DNA of 64,000 nucleotides from Cyanoderma ruficeps (Eukaryota > Chordata > Aves > Passeriformes > Timaliidae): the NCBI GenBank assembly GCA_008694505.1, contig VZDJ01007747.1, forward strand, positions 37,665,201 through 37,729,200, in the 5' to 3' direction. The position numbers and the translations under genes were made by a program. How positions within the stretch are numbered: position 1 is the first letter of the stretch; each line of letters opens with the position of its first letter. The notes beneath the pieces are model-generated. The model was not told where the DNA came from. It saw nothing but the letters and a program-made list of their open reading frames with translations, and did not search any database. This document shows positions 13,162 to 26,584 of the stretch, one piece after another.

Positions 13162-14749
13162 GTGACTCACAACACCAGTTAATAGGGAGACAGACATGAC
13201 CCTGTTCTTTGTGCAGATTTTAAATCACGCATGTGCCCTATGCCTAATGTGTTATTTGAACTCATTAAAAAAAATACCTTCTTAATACTTACATTCTAAA
13301 GTATATTCCTTTACTCACTTCAGACACATGGATGTTTGGCTAATGATGTGCTGACAATGATCTCCTCTGTTGCAAATGCCACATACAGAGGTGGACAAGA
13401 TAATTATGTTATTTATCAAGTGACTTTTCTATCAAAGTCAAGGAGCCTTGCTCAAACATATCCAGAATGAAAAAAGTTTGTGGTGTGCTTGTAAAAACAG
13501 TTCATAAAGTAAGTTCTGCTTGTTCCTGTGAGCACACCATTGGAAAGAACTCAATATTTTATATTGGTATTATTCATTGTAAATATTCATGTATATATAT
13601 TTATATATCCATTTCTGACTCTCCAGATTTTTTATAGGATTGAAAACCATACTCAACAACACAGATAATATCAATGAAACTATGTTAAAAAATGTGTGGA
13701 TCCTTCTTCATTGAATTTATGTTGAGTTTTATATCTTAAAGATCCTCGCAATTTCTTCTGACCGTAACAGTGCCAGTCTGGGACCAAAGTACTTAATTCA
13801 GTTACACAGCCAGAGATCTGATGAATAAAAGATCTGAATAAGCACATAACCAGCATACAAAGAAAAAAAGAGGATTACAGTAATAGTCCTTTTAATAGTA
13901 GACCCCTTAATATTGTCATATTTTCATAGAAGCATAATTTCCTTTTCTAGAGAGAATGGTAATCTGTCACAACTAGAAATCTCATAAATAAAAATCTGCT
14001 TTCAGGGATTTTACATTCTTCTTCTGCTTTTGAGTGAACTTAAATATATTTTTATATATGTATATATATACACAGAAGAGTCTAAGTAGGAGAAGGAAGT
14101 ATTCACCTGCATAAATAAATAAAGTAGCAATCCTTTCTTATATATCATTCCTCTTTCCTGCTCATCATCATTTTTTCCTTTTATTGTCTTTTTTGAGCCA
14201 TCTTTGAGTCACCAGGACTTCCCCAGCGGACTGCCACTGACTGCTCTGTGTCTGATAACAGCACCAAAATTCCAGGAGGGCAGGTCCTGCTGGGCTGGTT
14301 GTGGCACACCCAGAGAAGGTCAGGTCTCCTGCTCCAGCCAAACCACAGTGGCAGGCAACTGCTCTTGCCTTAGACAAGGAGCAATGTTAGACAGGGATGG
14401 GCAGAAAGGACCAGATTTTGAGACACTCAGGTCTCTGTTCTTTCTCTCAGGCAGTTCATTTTGTGTTCTCAAACCATCTGCCACTCAGGGTGAGCTGTTT
14501 GGAAAGCCTATAATCCCATTCTGTTACTGGCAGCATAGGCAGAGATTTGTAAGGCTCCCAAGTACAATCACTACAATCATGATACATTTTTTTTACTCAA
14601 GTGAAGTGTCCTGGTGTCCCCATGGCACTGTATAAATCAAAAAAAAAAAGGCACAACACAAATACTATGGTCATGTTTAAGACCTGACCTAAGCTTAGGA
14701 GAATATTAAGTAAGGAAATAATTTAGAATGGGATGGTAAATTCACATCC
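13162..14749. other. Unannotated AT-rich sequence
   Basis: Contains short TA-rich tracts at about 13590-13612 and 14040-14074, an ATAA repeat at 14113-14125 and an A-run at 14639-14649. Overlapping plus and minus frames at 14168-14635 have no recognisable domain. Confidence 0.6.
14040..14074. repeat. TA-rich low-complexity tract
   Basis: Alternating TA/TATATG sequence, consistent with a degenerate (TA)n microsatellite. Confidence 0.75.
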
Positions 14750-15174
14750 AAAGAGCTGGTGAAAGGTCTGGAGCACAGGTCTTATGAGGAACAGCTGAGG
14801 GAGCAGGGGATGTTTAGTCTAGAGAAAGAGGCTGAGGGAGGACTTTCTTAACTCCCTACAACTCCCTGAAAGGAGGGTGTAACCAGGTGGGGTTTGGGCT
14901 CTTCCCCAGGTTACAAGTGACAGGACAAGAGGAAATGGTCTCAATTTGTACCAGGTGATGTTTACATCTGATATTAGGAAAAAATTTCTTCAGAGAAAAG
15001 GTTGTGGAGCATTGGAACAGGCTGGCCGGGGAAGTGGTTGAGCCACCACTCTGGAGCTATTTAAAGAGCTGTGTAGGTGTGACACTCAAAGACATGGCTT
15101 AGTGTTGGCTTTAGCTGTGTTAGGTTAACATTTGGACTCAATGATGTTAAGTTTCTTTTCAACCTAAATGAATT
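14750..15174 (+). mobile_element. CR1 LINE, 5'-truncated, plus strand
   Basis: This is the only CR1 copy here in the forward direction. Blocks in order are: 'ggtctggagcacaggtcttatgagga', 'cagctgagggagcaggggatgtttagtctagagaaa' type text, the 'gtgacaggacaagaggaaatgg' block, 'ttcttcagagaaaaggttgtggagcattggaacaggctggcc', a 'tttggactcaatgatgttaag' block, and ending 'ttcaacctaaatga'. These correspond to the last part of the CR1 reverse-transcriptase ORF and its 3' UTR. The frame is broken by small indels, so it is non-coding. The terminal ATTCTATG octamer repeats are lost. Confidence 0.93.
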
Positions 15175-18100
15175 GTTTACAATGTGCTGTATTTTGGAAT
15201 TTCTGTTGAACAACCATGTTGCTAAAAGATGAGCATGTGTCATGCAAACGGTGAAGATTCATTGCTTCATGGATGCAAAAAGCAGGTTAGTGATGAAAGC
15301 ATATTTATCTTTAAAGCTGCACCTTGAGTAAAAATTTTTGTGTGTCCTTATTATCAACAAAGGGTTGGGTTTCTAAAAATCTATTAATAATTTATTGAGT
15401 CATGACTGTCAGAAATTCTATCATGTTCTTATATGTATTTCTACATGGGTAAACATTAGGGAGCTTGTGCACAAAAAAGCAGATGCAAATTCACATGATA
15501 AAAATGGGGAAAGTGGGGGAAATTGCTATATAAAAATAAATAAAGAATAACAGTACTAGAAAAATTCTTGAATGGTGATATATTTGTTATTTGCATCTGA
15601 ATAATCCATGTCTGACCCTTGACCCAAGGAAGCACAAAGTAGAATTCTTGAAAGGTGCTTGTGTAACTCCCAGCAATAGGAGGAAGACATCACTGCTCCC
15701 AACACAATCTATTCCTCTCTTGCACAACCATTATCATTAGAAAAATTCTCACATTGTCTGTCCCAAGAAATTCCTAGAAAAAATAAGCACTTTATTTTTT
15801 GTCTCGTTCCTGGGAACAGAGGGAATGGACAGCTTTCTCCTCCCTTTCAGGAGCTTCCAGGAGCAATGACCTGGCAAGTCAACTTACTTCAGCTGAAAAG
15901 TAACAACTGGTTTTCTTAGGAGAAACAGAGTTATTGACAAAGGAAACTTTTTACAAGGCCACAGCCTTCTGCTTTTTAAGAAATTCAAGTATTTCAGGGT
16001 TTATGCAGTGGCTGGAAACTGTACTTCTATGGTACTGATGTCATCCCTTTATTAACTGAGAAACAATAGCACAAAAAAATCTCGCTGCAGTTTCCAGATT
16101 GATGTCAAGAAATGGCAACTTGGTGATATCTCTGCTCAGGTTCTGTCCTTAAGCATTTGAAGTTCTCTCTATGATTTTCTTATTGTATGCCATAAGCTAG
16201 GGACTGAGATATTCCAATTAATTCACTTTTCAGCTTTGCTACCTAGTACTGCCAAACAATCTGCTTTGTCAAAGGCAGAAATGATGCCATTGGACTGGAA
16301 AATTCTATTGTTATAGTTCCATGTGCATGGCACAAAAAGGAACGAGAAGCAATTGAGGCCCAAGATGGCAATAAACAAAGCCATTTAAGCCTCTAAAACT
16401 TTTTAAATGAATACTGGGCAATAGCTGTTGAACAGCTCAACTGTGTGTTTTCCAGAGAGACATTTTGGATAGTTTATTTATTTATTTAATCATAGCTATA
16501 TTACTTGATCCAAACAATATGATGGTATAGTTTATACTCATTTTCTGCGGCAGAATACTGAAATTGAGTCTTCAACAAATTCATGCTAAAACTCAGAGTA
16601 AATTGTAAATTTTTTTAAACGTTATCAAGAAAATGCAATGTTTGCCCAATATAGATTCAGAAGTTCACCTCTCCAACAATTTATAGTCACACTGTACATA
16701 GCAATGTTCAAATATTTTACTATACTAAGCCTTTTCAGTAAGCACATGATGTGGTCTGGTGATGTTCAACTAGAGCAGAGTGATGCTGGCACGTGAAAAT
16801 GAGTGTGGGATTGTGTGACGACACGGTTATAGAATGAAGGGTGGGATGTAACAATTATCCACATAAGGAAGCTAAACCACATCTTAAACTGATGAGAAGG
16901 CAGAATACACAGTGCCAGTGAGAGAGAAAAAGGCTGAGAGAAGGGGGGTGTTCAGTGCATGAGGAATACAGAAGAGTGGCAAGAGTGAAGACTGTGGATG
17001 GCTTTTGGTGGGGCAGCCATGGCAGAGAGTCAGCAATCTTTGACACAGGACCCATATTGGCCCTTTTCTTTGGTATGATAAAGAAGTTTGGCTCAGGGGT
17101 GGAGGCATGAGGAGGGTTTGGAACTAAAACCCTATAAAACCAGCTGTGGTCTATGCCCAGAAAGGAAAGGTTGACTTTAAAACAGATTTGCTGGAAGAAT
17201 AAGATATGCATACATTTTTTAAATGTTAGTTGGACTCTAGAAACCAATGTAAAACAGCTGCAGGATGGCTCAGACCAGTATAATTAGCCACTCTGTACGT
17301 TTTTCTCATAATAGCAACTTCACCCTTATTGCAATAGAGAGCTGCATAAAAGTAACCGAGTAGGAAATTGTCTCCACAGTGTAAAAGACTTCAGTGTTGT
17401 GACAACTGATGTACATTTGAAACTTTCTGGTTATATAACTGTGGCGTCAGAGTACAAAATATTCTATTCTGTATCACTCCTAGATTCCCCATTACAGCTG
17501 TTGTAATAGCCTAGTCGTATTATTTTAGGAGATCACAGACAAAACTGGATGTTATCTCAGTTATTGTTTCTTACTTATTGCTTTTTTTCACGGTGTGGTT
17601 TGGTCACACTAAAAGGCAAGTATGATCTTTGAGCAAAGACAATCCTTCAGCCAAGGAGTTTAAAAGTGAAACATATTTGCAGGCACTTTGTGAAATATCA
17701 CATTTTTTAGTTAACATTATGAACTCAGGTCCTCCACATAACACCAACTCTTTAGCTACAGTTTGTGTTTCACTGCACGTTAATATAAGGTTTTTCCCTT
17801 TTTTATTCTGAGGTTAAAAGAGATGCTACGGATGGTCTCAGTTCCCAAGAGAAGTTATGTTGTTCTATTCTCCTCCATCATTCCTGGGGCTTTTACATAG
17901 CCAAATTAGGTGTTCTGTGCTACCCATGTTCTCACTCTGCTATTTCAAAATCACTTCACACCTAAAGCTGCTTTATAAATAGCTTTAAGGATTAGAGAGT
18001 TTATAGAGCGGTGCAAAAGCACACAAAGTAGATGTTGATGACTGATACCAAACCATAGGTTTGAACACACAGTCTCACTCACCATGTGCAGCCCACCTCC

Positions 18101-19221
18101 TCAAAAAGGCCTGCACAGGCCTGATGCTGTGTGAGGGCTGTTGGGGGACCCACACATCAGATTCCTTCCTTTCTGTCCTCTAGATATCTTTTCCTGATTT
18201 ATGCCCTTTGAAAGAGGAATATGGCAGGAGCTGGCACTGTGAACCTTCATGTGCTGCTCCACCAAGTTTATGTTAGATTTTCCTCATGTTAACATGCACC
18301 AATTCATGTCTTTGTTCTGGAAAGTCACTACACTTAGCACAATCCTGGATTAGGCTGTATTATCACCAAACTGATCTAAACCTTTGCCAGGCTGCCCTCT
18401 TCCCATGTGCTATGCCTGTGTGTACTGCAGAGTAGGGAACTGTTCCCCATAGTTCTGATTTATGGCTCATTATTGCTCTTTATGTAGGTAATGTCTGGGT
18501 GAAAAGAGATTGATCACTGAATGCTTGAACTTTTCTTTGACCATCCATCTGCTGAATGCTTCCTGATACTTCAAAAACTGAAGACCTCTGAGCCAGAACA
18601 GCACTTTGAAGAGCCACCCCTGGGATATCTATTCAACCATTACAGCAGAAAATCTGATTCCTAAGGCAGTATCCAATGTGTAGGTATCCCTTTAAAGAAC
18701 TAGGATCTTGATATACAGAGACAATATATGCATGAATGTTATCTAATTTTTCTTTCACTTTAAAAGGGGTTTTAAAGGACTCATCTTTGCAACCCTCCAT
18801 TTTAATCTGTTTCTTTATCCAAAGGAATATAGTATATTAATGTTACAGTGAATTGAAATTAAAAATGAAGATGTGTCAAATACACCCAAGCTTCTTCAGG
18901 CATTTTTCAATCTACTTCTTTAATCCACCTCTGCCTTTTCAAGTGAAAAAAAAAATTGTCATTATCTTTTTTCTACAATGTAAATGAAGTAAGGCATTGT
19001 TTTCTCAGTTCTGCTCCTCCTTCCAGCTGAAAGGATGGATTGTTAATTCAAATTTTCTTTAAAAGATCTGGCAGACATTTTAAAAACCCTCCTATATTTT
19101 GATTCTACATATATTATTTGAAGTCCCAGTTTTGATAAGCATGTGACTTCTGTCAGATCACCAGTTTGTTACAGTCATGTCAAACCACATCATACCAACT
19201 GCATGAAGAGTTCACAGGCTC
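15175..19221. other. Unannotated single-copy sequence
   Basis: About 4 kb with no recognised gene or element. A (TTTA)n stretch lies at about 16480-16494, and a near-palindrome AGGCCTGCACAGGCCT lies at about 18109-18124. Minus-strand frames at 16855-17247 are not recognisable. Confidence 0.55.
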
Positions 19222-19599
19222 ATGATAGACAAGTCAGCAACATCAGACATGGCAGTGAAAAGTAAAATCAGAACCCTAACTTGCGTGGAAGAGGCATTAA
19301 TCTGTCACACTGCTCAGCCTGAAACGAGTGATGGGGAAGGACCCCCTGCAGGCAGTGCAGAGGACAGTAATGGGAAAGAAAAAATGTGGAAAAAATTCCT
19401 CTTGAAGAAATCTGTAAAACACTGGGGTTGTTTAGATGCAAGAAAACTCATAAGGGGGCACTGCAGCAGTGTTGCAGCACAAACATTGTCTAGGTCCCTG
19501 CTGGGTGAGGTGCAAAGAATATTTAAATCAAGTCCTGACGGTAAAGATAGTGAAGCTCTTCATGCCTTGACCTTCAAGACTGGGAAACAGCCATCATAA
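19222..19599 (+). other. Uncharacterised 125-codon open frame
   Basis: An ATG-to-stop frame whose predicted product is hydrophilic and lysine/serine rich. There is no signal peptide, membrane segment or known domain. It ends about 110 bp before a CR1 copy. I see no splice, promoter or polyadenylation evidence, and the length is within chance expectation for this window. It is listed because its composition is less low-complexity than the other long frames; I do not call it a gene. Confidence 0.12.
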
Positions 19600-19712
19600 A
19601 TCAGCTTTCAACAAGAAATGAATGGGATTATGAAACAATCTTCAAACCCAGTATTTCCTTGGGCTAGTTATTTACCCTATTTATGGCTCTTGACATATTT
19701 ACAGTTTTCTCC

Positions 19713-19978
19713 AATCACAGAATCACAGAATAGTTAAAGTTGGGAGAGACCTTTTAGATCATCAAGTCCAACCACCAGCCTAACACCATGTTCACCATTA
19801 AATCATGTCCTCAAGTGCCATATCCACATGCTTTTTGAACACTTCCAAGGATGGTCACTCTACCACCTCCCTGGGCAGCCTGTTCCAATGTTTGCCCACA
19901 CTTTCCATCGAAAATAATTCCTAATGTCCAATCTAAACCATCCCCAGTGCAAATTGAGGCCAACTCCTCTCAACCTGA
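19713..19978 (-). mobile_element. CR1 LINE 3' fragment
   Basis: It starts with two copies of the terminal octamer (AATCACAG AATCACAG), followed by the 'agttaaagttgggagagaccttttagatcatcaagtccaacc' block, then the 'cttccaaggatggtcactctaccacctccctgggcagcctgttccaatg' block, and ends near 'caactcctctcaacctg'. Orientation is minus. Moderately diverged, truncated, non-coding. Confidence 0.95.
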
Positions 19979-22900
19979 ATATTGAATTAATAATTTCTCT
20001 TGCAATGTGGATACACTAGATTTCACACTCTCACCTGCTAAACCTGCTTCTTTTAAAAAAAAGAAAGGATACCTGCTGGGTGAATACATCCCAGTTTACC
20101 TTGGGAACAACTGTGCAACTGAGCACAGGGTAAGGCAAAGAGCAGCTCTGAAGCAGCAAACAACCTAGGCCTCCTCAATGGTATTACTGAAGGCATTTCT
20201 TGCAAGGTAAAGAGCAGCATCAGCAGTTCCTAGGTAACAAAGAGGAAAGGATTTCTGTACCTCAGCAGGGGGTGTGATTATTGAATCATTTGAGCAAATA
20301 CCAATAAGTCAAGCCCTGAGGCTGCAGCATATGCTATTCAACCACTAACCAGTTTTCTTCCCGTCTGGCCAATTCTGCCTGCAGACCTCCCAACCTTTCC
20401 ACCTAAAATCCCAATATCTAATTTACTGGATTTATCTGAAAGATGAGCAATAGAGGAGACACCTGTCAGCTCAAGACAGGCTGGGTGGGAGGCTGCCTGT
20501 CCTTAGAGAGGCTGTGAACAATGATGGAGCTAAACTTGGAGGGGTAAATTCTCCTGATGTGACAATAATCATGAGTGAGGTACCTATTGTTGGCTCTTAA
20601 GTGAGAGTGACAACACAGCACAATGGGAATGTTGTGATGGAGATGCACGGAGCCAGGTGCCTGAAAACTCAGCCGTGTCACCTGGATTGCAGTCAGTGCT
20701 CCAAAGCAAAGCACCAGTTGTCTCTCCTCACCAGCACTTTCATTGCCAGTATCACTGAGGCAGTGACAGAGGCAGTCAGAAGGTGGGAGATGGAGGCCAG
20801 CTGCCTCTAGCCCTAAGGTGGCACACTCATTTAGGACTGTCTGTTGCTGCCGTGATGAACTGCAGTCCTACTCTTGCCTTAGCATAAGGTAAGGCTCATT
20901 TGCCCTGATGCTAATGCAAGAGTAAATTGAGGTCTTCATGGCACAATTTCTCATATTTATCAGAAGACTCAGAGCTGTTTAGCAAGTGATTTTTTTCAAA
21001 AATGCATAAAACAGGGACTTTATCCTTCATATTCCTTTGACACCTCCATTGCTGAGAATCACTCTGTACCCTGAAACACCACACAACAAGGCACCACCTT
21101 GTGCTGACACTGCTAAACAGCGCTGCCATTCCCTGCTGGCTTGTTGGCAGTGCATGCTTGTGGCAGCTTCCAAAAACCCCTCCATAGAGCCAGGATCCAG
21201 CATTTCACTAATGCCTTTGCTGACACCTCTCAGAGTTTCATGCTGCCCAGGTACCTGCTCCACAGGGAGCAATCCCACGCAGCTCTAGGCAAGCACATGA
21301 CTCTGAGGGATGAGATGCTGCCAGTGTGTTATGCCTTAACAGATTTCTTTTTCTTTTCTGTGAGGCTTAGAAAGCTTAAACACCTTCTGTTTCACTTTTA
21401 CAGCATGCAGTTCATCCAGTTTGGCACATGCACACAGATCTGGCTACCCTGAACAGTTTCTGTAGGTTGTTTGGTCTTCACTCTGAGGGGTTTAGTAGGC
21501 TCTGCTCAGCTCTTTTTGTCCTTACAGTTTCCAGTTTACTCTGCCTCCTTTCTGAACAGAGATGCAAGCATGAAAATACAAATTATCTAATAAAGGGTGA
21601 GTTTACTTTTCTTGACTAGGGTAATAGGAAGGTCTCTCTCCAGACGCTGAAATTAAAATTGTAGGAATTTAGATTTTATGTTTTTATTATATTCAGCTAA
21701 TATTCACCATCAGTTCTTAAACTGTAAAGGGGGACAGTTATATCCACACACAGAGTTGTGGGTTAAGTAACAGGGAGGAGAACACAGCAAACTACAAAAG
21801 TCAGGGATTTTTTTTTTCTACTGCAATTCCCATGATCAGTTAAGGGAAGCTTTTTATGCTTATTAGCGCCTTGTTATAAAGATGAGGTGATGCCTTCTAT
21901 TCTGTGTTCTGAGCAACAATCCCATCACACATAGCCAGTGACTAACAGATTTTAACAGGAGATAGGCGGCCACAGAAAATTCAGACATTTTTGATAACTA
22001 TTTCCTTCCCCAAAATTAGACCTTTAAAAGAATGATCTTGAAACTTTTGAACTACAATGACATAAGTTCTCACCAGTAAGACAAAACAAGCTGCAGGATC
22101 CTCAAGGAGTGCAGGAGCTACTTCCCACCGTGGAAAGATCAAGAGTCTCACATTTAACTTGCCTTTCTTTCCCTCCTGATTATTCAGAGAAACAACCCAG
22201 CCTTAAGGTTTCTCATATGCCCCATCTCCACTCCCTGTGGGTACCCACAGACCCTGCTTGAGCCCCGTTGTTGGCAAGCCCTGCCACAGCCCAGGCAGCT
22301 CTTGGCACAGCACATGCCACAGCAAGCAGCTTCCCTGTCTGCTGCCTTCACTCCCCTCCACTTCTCTCCTCCTTTCTTTCAATCCTTCATAAAAATACCT
22401 TCGGGCCCCTCAGCCCCTTAACAATCATCTGAAAAAGAGAGAAGTGATGGGGTTTATAGTGAAAACTGGCAAAATGTAATTAAGCAGCCGCCAGTGATGT
22501 CTGCTTTCTACATTCCCAGCAGCTGCATTTTGCATCCTTGCTCTTCTCCCTCTGTCCCTCTGCTGCCCTGTAATCTGCCATGATCTATTAGACTGAAAAT
22601 CGTAGTCAGTGTTCCTCATCAAGGCAGAATCTGTTGATTCTGCACTTAAATATAGCTGAAACCACCCAGACTGTCCCCATGAGCACAAAGTGCCTGGCCC
22701 TCTCAGGTGTCTCACACGCAGCAGAGGTGGAGCCTCCTGCCCTACTGCACAACAGGGCACCTGTAGGTGGCTGGGTAAGTAAGATTATATCACGGTTATG
22801 GGGTTTTTTTAACATCACAGGTTTTAGCTCCTTTCTTCATGTGACACCAGGTATTGTTCTAAAGTGTGATTGTTAATTTGCAATTTTGATGACATATTGT

Positions 22901-24378
22901 GTTTGTTGTTCTGATTTGATTCATTTTCTCTAGCTGTCTCTGCTTCTAATAGTAACTTGCTATTTTTAGCATTGGAAATATTTTTCATACAGTCAAACTG
23001 CTCCCTTCACATAATCTCTACTCATCTTTTACCACTTTATTATGATGGTTCTACAGAATTAATCAATAATTATACTGAATATCAATTATGCCCGCAATGT
23101 GTAGTTCCAGGTGTGGTCTTGAACTATGCAGGATCTATCAGATATTGTTTAGGGTATTTGTTCAAGCTTTTCTCTCTGTAAAATTACAACATTGCAGTGT
23201 AAAAAGTACTGCCTCACACCACCACATCAGATTATAATGCACAGGTAATAAATTGAAGAAAACTCTAAGAAGGCTGTCATTATTCTCTTCTGCCACAGAA
23301 CAGACTAGGATTTTTGACTTCTTAAATAATTTTTCAGCAAAACATTAAAGAATCCAAGCACTAAGGAGCATTTACATGTTGCTCTTTCATCAGTTATCTT
23401 TAAAAACAGCTTACATAAAACTGTACATATGAAACTTCAAACTAAAATTATTCCCACAGATATTTTCAATTTCAATAGGGGTAAACAAGTAATTAACTGA
23501 AAAATAAAAAAACCCTCCACATTCTAGTCTTCTTTTTGAGAAAATGGATGAATCTGCTCAGGATCCAGGGCAAGGATACTCAAGTAGATTTGAGGTTTCC
23601 TTCTTGCATTTATTCTTTTCAAGGCATTAATTAGCATAGAGCCAAAGAATGGTTTCCTCCTTGTGTAAGACTAGTAATTTTCACCATAGAATTGATGTAA
23701 AATTTCTTTCTTTCTGAGCCATCACAGCAGTATCAGTAGAGTTTAAAGTCAGCGAAATGTGCCTAATCTCAGATTATTTTAGTCCTTTCAACCCTGAATA
23801 CAATGGGAATGGAGATGGTGCAAGACTCATTAATTCATATGAATTTCCTTTCTGAGCAGCTGTAGGCAGCTGAGAACATGAGGTTACACATATTCCTCCC
23901 AAAGCTTTGGTTTACTTCAATCCCATTTTGCCCAGTAACTCCTTTCTTTCACCTCAGACAGTTCTGGCTTCTCCACTCTGTGAGTAAATGCCTTGTTCAG
24001 GTGGGGTTAATACATTGAGTTTTGGTTTTGAAAATTTGTCCAAAATTTCCCAACCCATTTTAGCAGTCAGTGTTACTGGTACTCCTTTAGTTTCTGGCAT
24101 AGGTTTTGCTCCTTTCATCTCTCCCAAATTATGACTCTTTAGGGAAAAAATGTCATATGATCAGAGCATGAGTAAGAAACTGGCAGTGACAACCCATCCT
24201 CACCCAAAACTTACATTTTCTCCTCCTCCTCCTAAGACTGTAGTTGCCTTTTTATATGACCTGCATGTGCTTCTTACATCCCAATGCCTCAAATCATCAC
24301 ACTGGACATCAGCGACCCTCTGAGATTTTTGTTCAGAAACCACAAACTTGTGGAGTTGTGGTGTTTAACAGTGTTAAA
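19979..24378. other. Unannotated single-copy sequence
   Basis: No gene is supported. Overlapping opposite-strand frames at 20911-21452 and 22425-22876 coincide with locally higher G+C and have no recognised domains. A T-run lies at about 21808-21818. Confidence 0.5.
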
Positions 24379-24450
24379 TTATAGAATCACAGAACCATTA
24401 AGGTTGAAAAAGACCTCCGAGATTATCAAGTTCAGCCTTTGACCAAAACC
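24379..24450 (-). mobile_element. Very short CR1 3' end
   Basis: The segment 'ttatagaatcacagaacc' then 'ttaaggttgaaaaagacctcc' then 'gattatcaagttcagcc' matches only the last roughly 70 bp of a CR1 3' UTR in reverse orientation. Sequence beyond it is not recognisable CR1, so this is an extremely 5'-truncated or strongly decayed insertion. Confidence 0.75.
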
Positions 24451-26214
24451 CCGGAATCTTCTGAAACAGCTGTTTCTGTCAAAACCTGAGGTTCCCCAAG
24501 GCACAGCAGGTCTCCTGCTGTCTGGTTGCCTGCTTGTGTTAAAGTGTGCTCTGACTGCAGGAAGGCAAGTCCAGCAACACACCATCCAGACTGGGGAGAT
24601 TTGAGAGCTGTAGGACCTGATTATGAGGGACACATGCCTACAAGATACAGGAGGGCAAAGGTGGAAGCTTGCCTGTAGGTGTGTAGGTACTACACGAGCA
24701 GGGCAATTCCCTGCGCTTCAGAGCCTGGAGTTATCATCTCGTATTTGAGATAAGAATGCACAAGTGAACAACAAACAATCAAAGAGCACTTGCTGCTAAT
24801 AACTGACCCTCTGTTTTGGGAAGTCATGAATATGGCTGTAGCTTTAAAATCTACATCTAAAAGAAAAAATGTTTATGCTTTGTCTTCTTAAAACCAGAGA
24901 TCAAGCATGTAATATCTTTGTATATTGTAATACAAACTATAACTTCTAGAGCTGATGTCACTATAGATCTGTAACATATGTAACCTCTATCATTACAATC
25001 CCAGTCAACTCTGTCCTCTGCATTGTACTTCGAAGAATAAAAGCTGGCTAATGACTTCCCAAATCTCTTTCTGCAGCAAGAGTCTCTCTGAAGCAGGCTG
25101 CTGGAAATAATAAAATCAAGCAGCTGCCTAGTAAATACCAACAGCTGCAGAAGTGCCTTGCTGAGCCATGGGTAGTACGTGCAACTTGCTTTATGTAGAG
25201 TTGCTTGAGAAGGAGATTTGTTAGACAGACAGGCACAAACAGAAAAGGGAAACATTTTCCTTCCTTGTGCAGTTTTTAAATCCCCTCTCCCCCGTCCTTT
25301 CATGGCTCAATTTGCTTTTTCATATTAAACAGCAGAAATCCATATGATAATACCAGACATAAAATCTAGAGAGAGAGTTTCTCGGCTCCTCCCTTTTCTG
25401 GCAATCTCTCCCTGTCCTCAAAAGAAGAAATATATAGAAGTTTCATATTTTGAAGTTTGCATGCATGCAGTGATGCAGTGATGGCCGTGACAAGGGTTCA
25501 TGGCTGGTGGTGCCACTGCCCAGGACAGAGTCATCCAAGCAAAGCTCAGTTTCAGCTCAGGCTTCCCAAAAGCAGCAGCTCACATCTCGGTGAACATAAC
25601 CTACCGCTGCTAAAGGGAACATGAGAAACCTTTTTCAGGCCCCCACTGCTTTTAGGGTCTGTGAAAGAAATCTCTGACTAATACCAACCACTGGAGAACT
25701 TTAAGAATCTGTACTTACACAGATTCACATATTTTGAATATTTGCAACAATATTCAATATTTGCAATAATAAATCTGGGGATTTGAGCCTTTCTAATATT
25801 TTCCAATGTTGAGGTTTTAGGTAATGTCAGATCTGTGGAGGGTAAGTTATCTGGAATTGTCTTTAACTCAAGACAGGTTATGAAACAAGCAAAACCCAAA
25901 CTCGAAATAAGGCAACTCAAGGTAAAAAAGGAGTATGAAGGCACAGACATACAGAATCAAGTGGAAATAAGTTGCCGATGACTTAGATCAGGTTTAAGGG
26001 AATGTCTTGCCTTGGATGGTTCAGCTAACAAGCTGACAGGCTCTTCACAGTCTTCCCAGCTGAGGATTTCTCACATGACTTGTAATTAGAGAAGGGATTC
26101 AGCATCTGAAAAACAAGTGCGTTTAAAATGCTGATCAAAAGCCTGGGTAGATCTTCCCTGTAGACCAATCCTTACTTTTCATAAAGACCTGCTAAGTGAT
26201 TACCAGGATCCTTT
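24451..26214. other. Unannotated single-copy sequence
   Basis: No gene is supported. A 148-codon minus frame at 24857-25303 has no recognisable features. A small inverted/tandem repeat lies at 25736-25770. Confidence 0.55.
25736..25770. repeat. Small tandem and inverted AATATT repeat
   Basis: GAATATT and AATATTC arms flank a 6-nt spacer. A second partial copy of AATATTTGCAAYAAT follows directly, giving a 19-bp near-tandem unit. Probably slippage in AT-rich DNA. Confidence 0.7.
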
Positions 26215-26584
26215 CATAGAATCACAGAATCAAAGAATGGTTTGGGTGGGAAGGGGACCTTGAAGGTCACCTATTTCCAATCTCCCTGCTGTGGGTAGGA
26301 ACACCTTCAAATGGACCAGGTTGCTCAAAGCCCCACCCAGCCTCACCTTAAAGACTTCCAGGGATGGGACATCCACAACTTCCCAGGGCAGCCTGTTTCG
26401 GTGCCTCACTACTGCTAAAGGATTCTTTCCCTAGTATCTAATCTAAGCCTAGTCTCTTTCCATTTAAAATCATTTCCCCTCGTCCTGTATCTTTCCTTGA
26501 AAATAGTCTTGCTTCATCTTTCCACTAAGTTCTCTTCAGGTACTAGAAGGCCTCAATTAGGTCACTCCAAAGCCTTCTCTCCAG
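26215..26584 (-). mobile_element. CR1 LINE 3' fragment
   Basis: A clear reverse-oriented CR1: 'catagaatcacagaatc', then 'tttgggtgggaaggggaccttgaaggtcacc', 'aggttgctcaaagccccacccagcc', 'tccagggatgggacatccacaacttcccagggcagcctgtt', 'cccctcgtcctgtatctt' and 'ttcaggtactagaaggcc...ccttctctccag'. It covers the end of the reverse-transcriptase ORF and the 3' UTR. Its 3' UTR differs from that of the copies at 1190 and 14750, so it belongs to another CR1 subfamily. It is less diverged than most in the window. Confidence 0.96.

Noticed and set aside
24857..25303. 148-codon minus-strand frame
   Set aside because: No domain, no promoter or splice evidence, chance length.
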